A stretch of DNA of 64,000 nucleotides from Erodium maritimum (GCA_963921825.1 OY997590.1:40255039-40319038); one strand, 5' to 3'. Shown: positions 32,457 through 44,500, numbered from the stretch's first letter. Notes: generated from the sequence alone by a model not told the origin. Numbers and translations: made by a program.

Positions 32457-34097
32457 GACATGACACTCATGTCCAAAGTGTTGAAGTGCCTTAGTTATAG
32501 GATCAACCATATTATCATTTGTAGATACTTTTCATATCTTAGCGTTTCCTCTCTTTGAATGAGGTGGTAACGACTTAGGACGTGTTTGGATTTCTGGTGC
32601 GATCTAGGCTCCTTGGCCTGTGCTACCGCCCCATAGTTATCACAATACATGTTTACCGGATCTGATATACTAGGGATGATTCCCAAGCCGGATCCAAACA
32701 ATTTCTTTAGCTGCATCCGATGCAACTAACTACTCGTCTTCTGTTGCAGCAACAGTAATCAGCTCCGAGCTTCTTAAGCTGAACACACCTTCATTCAAAC
32801 ATAAACACATAACCAGACTATGATTTCAAATCATCTATGTCGGTCTAAAAGTTAGCATCTATGTAACTCTTTACAGCTAGTTCACTTTTCTGACCGCCAT
32901 ACAGCATAAAAGCATCCTTAGTCCTTCTCAAGTACTTAAGGATCCTTTAACTGTCGTCCAGTGACCTTCATATGGACCTACCTGGTATCTACTCGTTGCG
33001 ATTAATACATATGAGACATTGAGTTTAGTACACAACATCGCATATATGATAGATCTAATATCGGACACATATGGGATTTTACTCATACGGTCTCGCTCAT
33101 CAAGTGTCATAAGACACTGAGTCTTGGTGAGACTAATGCCATGGGACATTGGCAAAAACCCTCTTTTAGAGTCTTGCATACTAAACCTTGATAACACCTT
33201 GTCAATGTATGTGCTCTGACTTAGGCCTAAAAGCTTTCTAGATCTATCTCCATAGATTTTGATACCTAATACATACGCAGCTTCGCCTAGGTCCTTCATT
33301 GCAAAAACATTTCCCTAACCATGCCTTAACATCTTTCAAGATAGGGATGTCATTTTCAATGACCAGTATGTCATATACATACAACACTAAGAATACGATC
33401 GCGCTCCCACTAACCTACTTGTACACACAAGGCCCATCTTTGTACTTGATGAAGTCAAACCCTTTGACTTATTCATCAAACAAAGATTCCAACTTTGAAA
33501 AGCCTGCTTTAATCCATGAATGGATCTCTGCAGCTAGTCAATGGTCTCTTGATAGGATGTGTATTCAACTTAATCCACAGCTATCACGTCATTAATCTCT
33601 GAAGTGAGAAACCCATATCTGATAGGGGCTTAACGTGTCCTATCATACCTCCTTTGTACTTATGGTACAACCTCAGGTACTACATTATCTCATTCATGTA
33701 GGTAACCATTTTAGGCGCAACGCTACTTTGTGGTTACGTAACTTCTCGAAGTTCAACTGTCCTCCCACTGTTTCCTTTGGAAATATACTCTCTTTCCAAA
33801 AAACTCCATCCCGAGCAACAAACACTTTGTTCTCCGTAGCGTTGTAGAAGTAATATCCTTTTGTTTCCTTAGGATATCCTACAAAGAGGCACTTATCTGA
33901 TTTAGGACTACTTATTCGTTGTTAGACGTTTCACATAAGTTGCACATGCCCATATCTTTAGAAAAGAAAAACTAGGAACCTTTCATGTCCATATCTCATA
34001 TGGTGTCTTATCTACTGCCTTTGATGGTACTCTGTTCAAAATGAATGTAGTAGTTTCCAGAGCATATTCCCAAAATGAGATTGGGAGATCAATGTTA
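32457..34097 (-). pseudogene. Copia E pol: integrase end, reverse transcriptase, RNase H
   Basis: Reading from 34097: integrase end with ETTTFILNRVPSKAVDKTPYEIW, a gap, a linker with RYGFL, then RT pieces (RSIHGLKQAF; the usual YVDD box reads YVYD, losing one catalytic Asp). The frame at 33299-32928 has MKDLGEAAYVLGIKIYGDRS and LLGLSQSTYIDKVLSRFSMQ. RNase H (32725-32495) has MYCDNYGAVAQAKEP and HQKSKHV. The last residues lie past the LINE at 26743-26769. The front half of RT is deleted and several frames are broken. Confidence 0.85.
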
Positions 34098-35850
34098 TGT
34101 TGGTTTTTGTGCTCTAGGCCAATCGTGATCATGGACGGAATTATCATTTCATTAATACATCGGCACTACTATTATAATTTGCGAAATGTTAATAGTGTGA
34201 ATAATACTCTTTCTTAAGATCATCGGGTTGAGGACCTGATAGTAAAACTCTTAGAAGTAATAAAGTATTATTCACTTGATCCCTGGTCTTACTGATATAC
34301 TAAGACTAGTATGATGTTGGCTGATGATCACGTTTTACTGATCATACATATTGGATATGAAGTCAAATCATAGATGTCATTTAGGGAAATGGCATTGGAT
34401 GACCCACTGTGAGAATACTACATAGGAACTGTCATGAGTATTTCTCAGTACCGTAATATGACTTAAGTCCTCTGACCTTATAGTCATCATGATTTCTACA
34501 TAGGTGGGTGGCTGTGTGCTTTGACACAGTTAAACGTTGTGTTTAACCGGGCAATTATAAAGGCTGTGATTGGGTGCATAAGTGTCTATGTGAGAGATAC
34601 GGTTGACTGATAAGGGATCTGTCACTTATAGAAATATGAGAGATATGTTTGGGCCCCTTGATAAGTGGGACTGCAGAAAAAGCATGGTCATGCGAATTGA
34701 TAAAGAGTTATCACTGGCAGTCTATTTAAGATCAAGAAACATCAATCGAGTAAAATAAGGATGACGACCCTATGCCTTATTCGATAGAGATATCGTTGAC
34801 AGAAGGGTTAGCATATTAGCTTGTAAAAGGTTAAGTCGCATTGACGATCATCATACACATTTGGGTAGTCATATTGCTTTGCTAGAAGACAACTATGACA
34901 TGTGGACGAATCGAGGATTTCGGGCCCATTGCCGAACGTCGTATGAGCCTGCTGGGTCACACCTAACAACAAGCCCAAAATCGTATTGGACTTTGGAAGT
35001 CCATTCAGTGAATAAAATAATATATTATATTTGATATAATATTTATTTATTCATTAAACTCGTTTTTCGAATTGCCAATATAATAAAGATTATGTTGGGT
35101 ATTAAAAATGAAAAAATGACTCTTGAATTTTTGAAATTCAAAGAGGGTATTTTTGCATGAGCACTACTCCTAAAATGAGACACTTGTCATAAAAGAAAGT
35201 CCAAGAGTTGGACTTGCTTGAAATGACTTAGTGGAGTCATGTTTAAGAATAGTAAACATGCAAAACCTAAGTGAGACACTTGTCCAAGTTGGAAGTCCAA
35301 GTGTTGGGTTTTTCCAAATAAAATAAGTGTGGTCATGTTGGGTTAAGTATGCATGCAAGAGAGAGAATAAAAATTAGATTTTTCTCAAGAGGATAAAAAT
35401 AAGTGTGGTCATGGTCATGTTGGATTTGATTCCTCCAAGAGGATACGTAGGCGTCTTGGAGACTCAAGCCAAATCCATTTGTTTCAGTGTTGTTTGTTTG
35501 CAAGAAGAAGAGAAAAATCTTCCCAGATTTTTCTGCCCAGTTTCTGTCCGACCAGCCGCTGTAAAGAGGTCGATCGGAGGTTCATCCGAGGTCCGATCTT
35601 GCTGATTTTTGGACTGACCATTCTACACATTTTGGTCTTCAATATGTCCGGAGGGATTTTGATTCTAACGGTTAGTTGCTGAGATATATGAGCTGAAAGT
35701 TGGTCCCTGTCTCGAATCAAGCTGAAAATTGAAAGATGTAATCTCTCCTTTAATTTTTGTTTGTCGGTTTATTCGGAATTACATGGATCCTGAGGCTATT
35801 CTAGGGAAACGTTTTATTTTCCGCTGCGTTTGCTCCTTAGAATTCCAACA
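34098..35850 (+). mobile_element. Solo LTR of copia family E
   Basis: A 1,753-bp LTR in the opposite direction to its host. It begins TGTTGGTTTTTGTGCTC, ends AATTCCAACA, and has a perfect TGTTA duplication (34093-34097, 35851-35855). It splits the integrase frame of element E, a member of its own family. Confidence 0.93.
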
Positions 35851-37168
35851 TGTTACCCATCATAGACCGAACCATATCTAATAGGGTTCGAATCCTGCGT
35901 TCATACACACCATTCCAATGTGGTATTCTCGGGGAAATTAGTTGAGAAATGATCTCACAATCTTTCAAATGATCTACGAATTCTTGGCTCAAATATTCAC
36001 CACTTCGATCATATCGTAGTGCCTTAATATTTTGGCCAAGTTGATTTTGTAATTCATTCTTGAAAAGTTTAAACCTTTCAGAAATTCCGATTTGTTATGA
36101 AGTACCCAAATCCTCCTCTAGCAGTTGTACTTATTGGACCACATACATCCGAATGTATAATCCCAAATAAGCCACTAGCTCTCTCACCGTTTCAGAAAAA
36201 AGGTGTCTTTGTCATCTTGTCCATTAAATAAGATTTGCACGTTTCAAATGATTCATAAAAGAATCCAAAAGTCCATGGAATTGGAGTTTTGATATGCGAT
36301 TCTTATTTACATGAATCAAGCGACAATGCTAGAGGAATATAGGGTTTGTATCATCAGACTTAAACCCTCTTGTATTGATGTTATAGAAGGACTTCTCACT
36401 AGAATCTTCTATGTTCAAAACATAAACACCTCTGACTCGAGAAGCATTTGCATGATGAACGTTATCATAAGAAAGACTAAACTTACTATTCTCAATAGAA
36501 AACTTATAGTCTTCTTTGTCCAAACACAAAATGGAGACGACACTCTTACAAAACCGTAGGTACATGATAACATTGTTCAAAATGCAAGACAAGCCCTACT
36601 GGACGAGGCCAACTCGTATGTCCCCACATCTAAGGCAATAACTCCATGGTCATCCCCAACTTGTAGGTCCACCACGCCTTCCTTCAATTCCCTCCTACTT
36701 TTGAGTCCCTGCACATTTATACAGATGTGGGATTCGGATCCAATATCCAATATCCAAGAACCAAAAGTAAATGCAGTGATCTCTATAACATGAATACCTG
36801 AAGAGTTGGGTACGCTACCCTGGTTCTTCTTCAGATCATCTTTGTATTTCTGGCAGTTCCTCTTCAAGTGACCAACTTCATTGCAATAATGGCAAACCGA
36901 GTACCTTGGGGTTGAGAATCGAGGTCCAGGCTTCGGTCCATATGCGGTACTTGGTATGTACTTGGGTCCTAGATTTGACATGGGCCTTAAACCAATAGAA
37001 GCCACATGACCTTTTCCTTTTCCTATCCCATTCCTTTTGTACTCAGTTTTTTTCTTAACCATTAGAACATCCTTGGTATTACCTTGAATGTTCTTCTCAG
37101 CAGTTTGAAGCATCCCATGCAACTCTGAGATAGTCTTGACCATGTTATGCATATAGAAGTTCATAATG
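35851..37168 (-). pseudogene. Copia E gag end, protease, integrase start
   Basis: Reading from 37168: gag C-terminus MNFYMHNMVKTISELHGML, which continues directly the frame at 40112, a basic KKKTEYKRNG stretch, and the zinc knuckle CHYCNEVGHLKRNC (C-x2-C-x4-H-x4-C intact). Then comes protease WILDIGSESHIC, where the usual D-T-G/S triad reads D-I-G. At 36592-36329 is the pre-integrase domain (SILCLDKEDYKFSIEN, VRGVYVLNIED), then broken integrase core with SDVCGPI. Stops appear in the last part. Confidence 0.85.
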
Positions 37169-37472
37169 TGTAGGACCCGCTCTCGGTGAACGCCGGTCAA
37201 ATTGGCGGAAAAACGGAAAAAATTACAATTTTGGACATACACTCAAATGAACCTAAAATTGACCCCAAGGGTCATATCGGACTTAAGTTGACCCCGATAT
37301 CGACCAAAGTGAGTTCTGAGTGACTCAGGGCAACTTTTGACCAATTCGGGAAAAGTTGACTTTTTGCCGAAAAAGTCAACCGAGCGACGTTTTGGTCTGT
37401 TTGAGGCCCGATTTGGATCCAAAAATCTTAGCCGTCGTTACAGCGGTCTTAGTTGGTCCGTTTCCTTGTAGA

Positions 37473-37836
37473 CAGTGTTCTAAAAATCCCGACTTGGCGC
37501 CGCCTAGGCACTCGCCTATGCCTAGCCGCCTAAGCGATTACAACAATTTTGCGTAGCATACTGACTCAATTAAAATAATTAGATGGTTATGGTGTTGGTG
37601 ATATTAGGGGTTGTGCTTCTGAGTTGTTTGGTGTTATTTTTTTTAGGTATTTTAGATATTAGTTAGCATTTTTAATATAATGAAATTCATATTTTATTTC
37701 TATATATAATAATATATTTATTAAAAATACAAAAAATTTAAATCCGATTAATCCCCGATTAATCCCCGTCTAGTCCCCAATTAATCCCTGAAGGACCTAG
37801 CCGCCCGACTAGCGCCTAGCGACTTTTAGAACCTTG
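37473..37836. mobile_element. hAT-like MITE inside S2
   Basis: A 364-bp non-coding element has terminal inverted repeats CAGTGTTCTAAAAATC and CAAGGTTCTAAAAGTC (read inward from each end). The flanking 8-bp duplication is CTTGTAGA/CTTGTAGC, 7 of 8 matching. The ends are GC-rich (repeated GCCTAG) around an AT-rich core. Comparison with S1, S3 and S4 shows the empty site. The length and 8-bp duplication fit the hAT superfamily. Confidence 0.88.
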
Positions 37837-38244
37837 CTTGTAGCACGTGAAATTTCGTAATTTCTTAGAAAATGGGCCCGCACGGGGTCCGAGACGGCCG
37901 AATTTCGCGAATCGGACTGAAAAATATCTACCAAGACATGTGGAACCCACATGACACATGTCACCCAAGTGGTGGTTGTTGGTTTTTAAAATAAAGAAAA
38001 AGAAATGAGAGGGGTAGGTTTGTAAATAAGAGGTGTGTGGTTGTTTTTGAACAAAATAAAAGGAAAGAGAAGGAGAGTGTTCGGCCAAGAGAAAAAAAAA
38101 AGAGAAAGAAGGAGAGAGAAAGAAGAGAGAAGGAGGAAGAGAGAAAAAAGAGGAAAATGTTAGGGTCTTGGTGATTTCCCGACGATCCGACCGACCGATC
38201 GACTCAACGACTGCGGATTCGAACTCCCCTTGTCATTCCCTACG

Positions 38245-39855
38245 GTGAGAACCCATTCTTTTCTCGTTTTGGTACGTTTGAAAATTAGGGTTTGAGTTTG
38301 AACGAGTCAAATATGGTTGGGTTTTGGTTAGAATTGGTTTAAAGACGAATGGTTGAGGTTTGGTGTTCGTTAGGAACGTTTTGGGACGAAAAGGAAAATT
38401 TTCCATTGTGGCCGTGTGGGGCCCACTTGCCCGGGCCTCGGGTTTTTCGTGTTCGGGTGGTTTTGGACGATCCCCGAATCGATAATTCACACCCGGAACG
38501 AATTATGGGATTAAATTGTGGAAATTGGAAATTTTGGGTTTAGACACTTTAAACGCGAATTAAATCGCTCGGAAGTCGGAAATTGATTTCGTCGATTGCG
38601 TTGGAACACTTGAATTATTTTAGGATCGTAGAAACGAAAAAGGGAATTTTCGGAGCCCCGGAAGGGCGTTTTCTGATCCCGGGAAGATTCACCGAGCCGG
38701 GCGGATCGGGCTTTTCCGGGCCCTTTGTTGACAATGTCAAGTAATTGGGAAGTTTCGGAGTGATCGGCATTGTCAGGGTCGCGTTTGGGCGTCAAATTCA
38801 TTAAAATTCAGCTTTGCCTGCGAACTTAAAAAGTCTTTTAATTTGTGATCTTGTTAGATCGTGCCGCCGACCGCGGAAAGAGGAGGCTAAGCGGGTGACT
38901 GTGAGCACGCCGGAGCTTGAGCGTGGATATTTGGAAAGCGTTACGAGGTAGGGAAAAGTAGTCGGATATCGGCCTTGATTAGGGAGAGTTATTAGTAGAA
39001 ATGCATGTGACACTTGGTGGTGTCGTAGTATAAGTGAATTTACCGAACAATATAAATGCATGTGGCACTTAGTTGTGGCCGTAGGTTAAGTAACTTCTTG
39101 TGTTTATGATTGTGGCTATGTGTGCCTTTGGGGTGGTGAACCCGTATATTAATATTTGTGTGTCGTGGGTGGCCATGTGTGCCTGTGGGGTGTTAAACCT
39201 GTATTGTTGCTGACTGTCTTGCTGAGGGGTAGTTAGTCGTTATATTATTGTCGCTATTTGTTGAACCTTGGGTGATGACTGTGATTGCATGGAGGTTGGG
39301 GCCCGCCTGACAACAAAGGGTGCCACGGGGTCGCGCGCGTAAGGGTTGGCTAGCCTTCCGCTAACCATCGATAAAGTGTGCAGTTTTATGCGATGAAGGG
39401 CGGCTCCCCTTCCGACTAGCTATCGGAAAAGTATTGCTGTATATGTCGCGAACAGGTCGACCGCCTGGCCCGACTGCGTGTCGGGGAAAGTTGCGTGGGG
39501 CAGACTCAAGCCCAGCCGGTTAGCAACCGACAACTGAGTGGCTGGCGTGCGATCCTTTGTGATCTTGATTGTTGTGTGCGATCCTTTATGACCTTGGGTG
39601 TTGCGTGGTTATTATTTGCGTATTTGGTTGAGGTCGTAACTGCTGGGTCGGGTCTACATTACGTGTCCGGGTTGTGAGATGGTCGGGAAAGTTGAACAAT
39701 TGTATTGCGTGACCATCAGTCTAAATTGTGTTTTTGGGGTAGTAGTCCCCGGGGTTGTTGTTGTTGGGTTCCCGGCATTTCTGCTGGTATGTCGTGGTCA
39801 ACCCGGTATCCGTGATGGTGAGCGAAATGCTCACCCCCTGCTACTTTTCCTACAG
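38245..39855 (+). other. Candidate LTR-embedded intron (S2)
   Basis: CCCTACG|GTGAGA and CTTTTCCTACAG|GTACTGG bound this 1.6-kb segment, the shortest of the set because the minisatellites are reduced. Motif-based inference. Confidence 0.4.
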
Positions 39856-40111
39856 GTACTGGTCGTGAGACGGATTAGGAGAGCCCTCGAAGCTTGAAGA
39901 GCTGGGAGTGGAAGTCCGGGTCTCTGAGTAGTTAGTGACATACCTTGTAGCTCGTTCGTACATCATTTTGAACGTATTTTCCGCTGTAAAATTATCGTTT
40001 TTGTTTAACTTAAGTGTTGATTTAAAGAGGTTTATTAAAATGTTTGAAAATTGTTTTATTGTTTCACCGTTCGCGGTCCGGGTTCTGTCCTACCGAATTC
40101 GGGGCCTGACA

Positions 40112-40637
40112 TAATGAAACCATGAAATTCATCAGGAAGTGACTGGAGGAGAATATCTGTAGCCAACTCCAGTTCTAACTTGAAACCGAGTCTCTCAAGA
40201 TGCTCAATAAAACCCTTCATCTTAAGCACATGGGAGCTAACACCCTTCCCAGCAGGCATCTTGCATGACATGAGGTTCTTGACAGTCCTAAACCTTTCAA
40301 TCTTAGCCTTCTCTTGGAACATTTCCTTGAGTTGAACCATCATGTCATACGCATCCTCCTCCATCATTTTCTTCTGGAGATCAGCCTCCATGGAACCAAG
40401 AATTATACAAGTGACATCAACAGAGTCATTAAAATGTTTGGTCCAACCATCTCTAATGGGTTTCGAAGCATTTGAGGCTGGTTCCTCAGGAACTGGCTCA
40501 TCCAAGATATACTCTTTTCTTTCCTGCCTGAGAACAATTCTCAGGTTTCTGGCCCAATCCAGAAAATTTGTCCTATTGAGCTTATCCTTCTCAAGGATCG
40601 ATCGTACCGATAAACTATGTGAATTGTTTGAAGACAT
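40112..40637 (-). pseudogene. Copia E gag, N-terminal part
   Basis: The frame starts MSSNNSHSLSVRSILEKDKL with the typical copia gag motif NFLDWARNLRIVLRQERKEYIL, then MEEDAYDMMVQLKEMFQEKA, MPAGKGVSSHVLKM and ILLQSLPDEFHGFI. It is intact up to the S2 insertion and continues at 37168. Copia gag proteins form the virus-like particle. The start Met is the first in the frame. Confidence 0.88.
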
Positions 40638-42396
40638 GATCTACAACAGATAGATGTGCAAAGTCATTAATACGGATATAAAACAATCAACCCTTTGTTG
40701 TATCTTTAAGATACATTTAAAAACCAAGATCCATATTGAATTCCACTTGGAGTAAGATTTGGCTTAATCGCCCCAAGTAGAATTAATTAGGTAGATAACT
40801 CTTTACCAATTGCATCACTATGCAACTCTTGGATAGAATAAACACATCATATGTGTTGGCACAAATTCTATCTGATGCCCTAGGTCCAAAACCATTTTGA
40901 TAACCTAGAAAAGTACAACCATATCCGGATATGAAACCTCGACTACTATGCGCACCACGCTTTGGCATAACCTACACATAGCAACCAAAATTTCACTCCA
41001 TGCTATCAAACTTAAACGACTATGTGCACCACGCTTTGGCATAACCTACACATAGCAATTTAAGGTTTGATCCATCTAACTTTAGATAATTGTGTGCACC
41101 ACGCTTTGGCATAACCTACACACAACGTTCTAAGGTTGGATAAGTGCTTAATCCATCCCATCTAGCTTAGAGGACTATGTGCACCACACTTTGGCATAAC
41201 CTACACATAGGTCTAAGGTTCGACAGGTGGACCAATATGGAAGGCATCTCACCGACTTAATATTTAGTTTTAGGGTTGATTTTTGCTTATTGTATCATAT
41301 ACAAAAGGTCTGTTGTATCATATACAAACGGTCTAAGCACTTTAACAATTAATAAGTCATGCAATACCATGCATAAGCATAAAAGTAAACGTGTCATAGC
41401 ATAGCCCATTACTAAGTTGGTCTTCATAAGCCCATATGAAGACCAAAGGTCAATCCTAGGGGTGAAACAAAAACAAGCCTTCAAGAGAACTCTTCATCTT
41501 GAATCTTCGTCCTTGAGTTACACCTCCCACTTTCTTTCTTGACCTTCCTTCAAAAAATGCTTCTCTTGAAAAACACCGTCTTGGGCTTCTCTTGTTACAA
41601 ATAACTTATTACAATAAAAAATAACCACACGCAGGCCGTATTTAAATTACAAACCCAAAAATAAAAATAAGCAAATTGGTCGAGATGGGCTATCCTATGC
41701 ACCATGCATCAAGCAACACAGATACAATATCAACGTATCATATGAAACAAGTTAACACACCTCCGAGTAAACAATTTACTCAACTATAATTGTAGCGCCT
41801 CTAACGGAGTGAAGAGGTTCAAAGAATTTTTCACTAAGGCATTTGAATTGCCTAGGAAAAACCTCATCGGAATTAATCCAACAATTGGATTCTATGATAT
41901 TCGAACTTGTTTTAAAACAACTCGAATAACCACAATTCCATTAGCAAATCACAATCATATTGTGAATTAAACCATATGTTCATAACATAGTATTACAAAG
42001 TGTTAGTGCCCCAAAAAGGATGCTATCATCACTTGAACTAGGATGGTACTAGCCCTTACGCATGCATGCTACTAGCACTTGCAAAATACCCAAAAATGCT
42101 ACTAGTACTCATGCATGCGTGCTACTAGCACATTCAATATTTCATAATCACATTATGAAATTAATTATCCGTTCACAACAGATTATTTTCACGGTTCATA
42201 ACCGTGCACCCCATTAGAAAAACTAATTTGCATAATCATAGCTCACAACTATAACACATGTTGTATAATCCTATTATCCAACATGCCTAAATCATGCAAA
42301 TTCGGCCTACAATCAAACATGCAACAACAAAAACCTCTCAAACCCGAAAGCACATACATCAACCAAGCATGCATGGTCGGTTTAAACGAATTACAA
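40638..42396 (-). other. Leader of copia E
   Basis: About 1.76 kb lies between primer site and gag with no convincing ORF. It holds four 36-nt hairpin repeats (40946-41210) and short repeats of TGCTACTAG (42050-42130). The unusual length suggests untranslated structural RNA or old insertions. Confidence 0.65.
40946..41210 (-). repeat. Four repeated 36-nt hairpins in copia E leader
   Basis: Units at 40946-40981, 41020-41055, 41090-41125 and 41175-41210 each have a 7-bp stem around a conserved 22-nt loop containing CTTTGGCATAACC (plus strand). Stems are CTATGTG/CACATAG in units 2 and 4, TTGTGTG/CACACAA in unit 3 (two compensated pairs), and CTATGCG/CACATAG in unit 1 (one mismatch). The spacers between units diverge much more than the hairpins. 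Confidence 0.75.
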
Positions 42397-42411
42397 GAGG
42401 CTCTGATGCCA
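42397..42411 (-). other. Primer binding site of E (tRNA-iMet)
   Basis: On the minus strand TGGCATCAGAGCCTC follows the LTR end after one base. It matches the initiator-tRNA primer site with one change from TGGTATCAGAGC. Confidence 0.88.
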
Positions 42412-42412
42412 C

Positions 42413-43217
42413 TGTTGGAATTCAAGGGAGCAAAAAGAAGCGGAAAAATAAAAAATTTCCCTAGAATAGCCTCAGGATCCATGTAATTCCGAGTAAACCG
42501 ACAAACAAAAATTAAAGGAGAGATTACCTCTTTCAATTTTTCAGTTTGGTTCGAGACAGGGACCAACTTGAAGCTCGTATATCTCAACAATGAACCGTTG
42601 GAATCCAAATCCCTCCGGTCAGACTGAATACCATTATGTGTAGAACGTTCACTCCAAAAATCAGAAAGATCTGACCTCGGATGAACCTGCGATCGAGCTC
42701 TTTACAGTGGCTGGTCGGACAGATTCTGGGCAGAAAAATCAGCCCAGATTTTACATCTCTTCTTGCAAACAAACAACACCCGAAACAAATCCTCTTGGAG
42801 GAATCAAAGCCACGTAGTTCTTGAACAATCCTTCCCAAAATCGTTTGTGTGCTAGCACAAGATGAAGAACACTTCCTCCTCTCTCTTTTCTCTCTACTCG
42901 TTTTTCTCTTTACACTTTGAGAACCATTCTCAACACAACCTTGAGAAAAAAAAATGATTTTTCTTCTCTCTCTTGCATGCTTACTTAACCCAACATGACC
43001 ACACTTATTTTATTTGGAAAAACCCAACACTTGGACTTTCAACTTGGACAAGTGTCTCACTTAGGTTTTGCATGCTTACTATTCCTAAACATGACTCCAG
43101 TAAGTCATTTCAAGCAAGCCCAACTCTTGGACTTTCTTTTATGACAAGTGTCTCATTTTAGGAGTAGTGGCCATGCAAAAATACTCTATTTGAATTTCAA
43201 AAAATTAAAGAGTCATT
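42413..43217 (-). repeat. Truncated 5' LTR of copia E
   Basis: It matches the 3' LTR (24881 on) for about 0.8 kb, then ends at a junction with the T-family LTR. An internal gap of about 34 bp removes the core that the 3' LTR has at about 25248-25281. Confidence 0.88.
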
Positions 43218-43221
43218 TTTG

Positions 43222-44138
43222 GTCATTCTCCATAAATGTGTCAATGAGTTTCACCCTCCGGTGTGACCCTTAGGTTTATGCATGTCAATAGATCAACTTA
43301 AAATCCCATTTTACTTGATCCTATTTAAGTGGCAACTAACGAGACTTTAGTATTGCTTGACACTGTATAACGAATCGACCCTATCGATTCTAACCTTTCT
43401 GTCGTCCTTGTCATTATCCTTTTATCTCTGATATCCTGATTGAGATAAGGCATAAAGTCGTCATCCTTATTATTCTCAAGCACTGTTCCTTGATATGTGA
43501 GATGACTGAATATATGATACCCAGTATCATGTGTATGGCCATGCTATTCTTTTAGTCACTCTCGATCAAGCGGCCGAGAACCGATATGTTTCCCATATCG
43601 TAGTATGAGGGATAAATCTCTTAACCATATTTCGTGTCACTCATGTTGTACGTCCCCAAGCCAATCCTGGCTGTTATTAAAGCCCTGTTACGAACAACGT
43701 TAGGCTTAAGTCAAACTCAATTGTTTACTGCATAGCGATCACAAAGACTCCTTGGTCTAAGGATACATGACAAGCTACGACAATGAATATGTTCATGACT
43801 TGATCTATGGCCCATATTCATGTTGGGTCGTCCAATATCATTTCCAACATGATATCTATGATCAGACTCCGGAATCCCATTCCAATGACTAACAGAACGT
43901 AAGCCATAAAGAGTCATCTTTCATACTAGTCGCTTCTAGTGAAGCTTTGTTGACTAGGGACCCATCGAGTGTGATCTATCTCGATCTACGATTCTATTCA
44001 CATTGTGGGCACATATCAGAGCACACATCGATATAGTACTCAAACACATAAGTAATATAAATCCGCTTTAATTTTATTGCTAACGATGTTATATACATTT
44101 GGACATTTAGGATTGAACTATGGGCACTAAGACTAACA
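43222..44138 (-). mobile_element. Truncated T-family LTR
   Basis: This is the reverse complement of the first 0.9 kb of the T LTR (compare 16427 on). It ends at the LTR start (…GACTAACA at 44138) and is cut on the left at the join with the copia LTR. The join shares TTTTG with both parents. Confidence 0.88.
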
Positions 44139-44500
44139 ATTGTTCCGTTAGAGACTCTTTAGAATCTTCAGACTCTAAACTGTTCCGAAGTGTGTCAAAC
44201 TCATCAAAATATTCCTCCATGTATTTATTTCCTTGAGAGAGAAAGCTGAATTTTTGTTGTAGGCTTCGGTAATAAGTGGTTGGAACATATCTCTTCTACA
44301 TGATGAACCTCATGTCCTCCCAAGTGGTGATCTAACCGTGCCTATGCCTCCTCCTTTAAGACACATCTCTATCCCGCAAAGCCAAAGCACCTTCTGTAAG
44401 TTGGGTAGTAGATAAGGACAATTTCCTTGGTTCTGAGTATCACACTTTGACAATAAACGTTTTTTTTCCTAAGAAACCCCCGTACAATGGTGGTCGGGTT
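44139..44500 (-). pseudogene. Ty3/gypsy gag remnant
   Basis: On the minus strand a broken frame reads TTWEDMRFIM, KRYVPTTYYRSLQQKFSFLS, QGNKYMEEYFDEFDTLRNS, the conserved retrotransposon gag block (W..M...RFVP..Y...L...L.QG..SVEEY..EF). Several stops interrupt it. It is cut at 44139 by the T LTR and at 44500 by S3, and resumes at 47588-47662 and 58556 on. It may be the gag of element G, which runs in the same direction. Confidence 0.7.

Larger units (their letters stand above)
37169..40111 (+). mobile_element. Solo long gypsy LTR S2
   Basis: A 2,943-bp LTR starts TGTAGGACCCGCTC and ends GGGGCCTGACA, with a perfect TAATG duplication (37164-37168, 40112-40116). It is inserted in the copia E gag, whose frame rejoins exactly across it (FHGFI / MNFYMH). 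It contains a hAT-like MITE (37473-37836), the donor TACG|GTGAGA (38244/38245), the stem-loop (39817-39835) and the acceptor AG (39854-39855). It has fewer tandem repeats than S1 or S3. Confidence 0.93.
24881..43217 (-). mobile_element. Ty1/copia retrotransposon E with nested insertions
   Basis: This minus-strand element has its 3' LTR at 24881-26729, a polypurine tract at 26731-26742, pol pieces at 32457-34092 and 35851-37168, gag at 40112-40637, a primer site at 42397-42411 and a truncated 5' LTR from 42413. It is interrupted by a LINE (26781-32445), a solo LTR of its own family (34098-35850) and gypsy solo LTR S2 (37169-40111). The domain order gag-PR-IN-RT-RH is that of Ty1/copia. Multiple stops and frame breaks make it dead. 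Confidence 0.9.

Noticed and set aside
39495-39897. Small frames at the 3' end of S2
   Set aside because: They lie in the conserved non-coding LTR end, overlap the stem-loop and do not occur as frames in the other copies.
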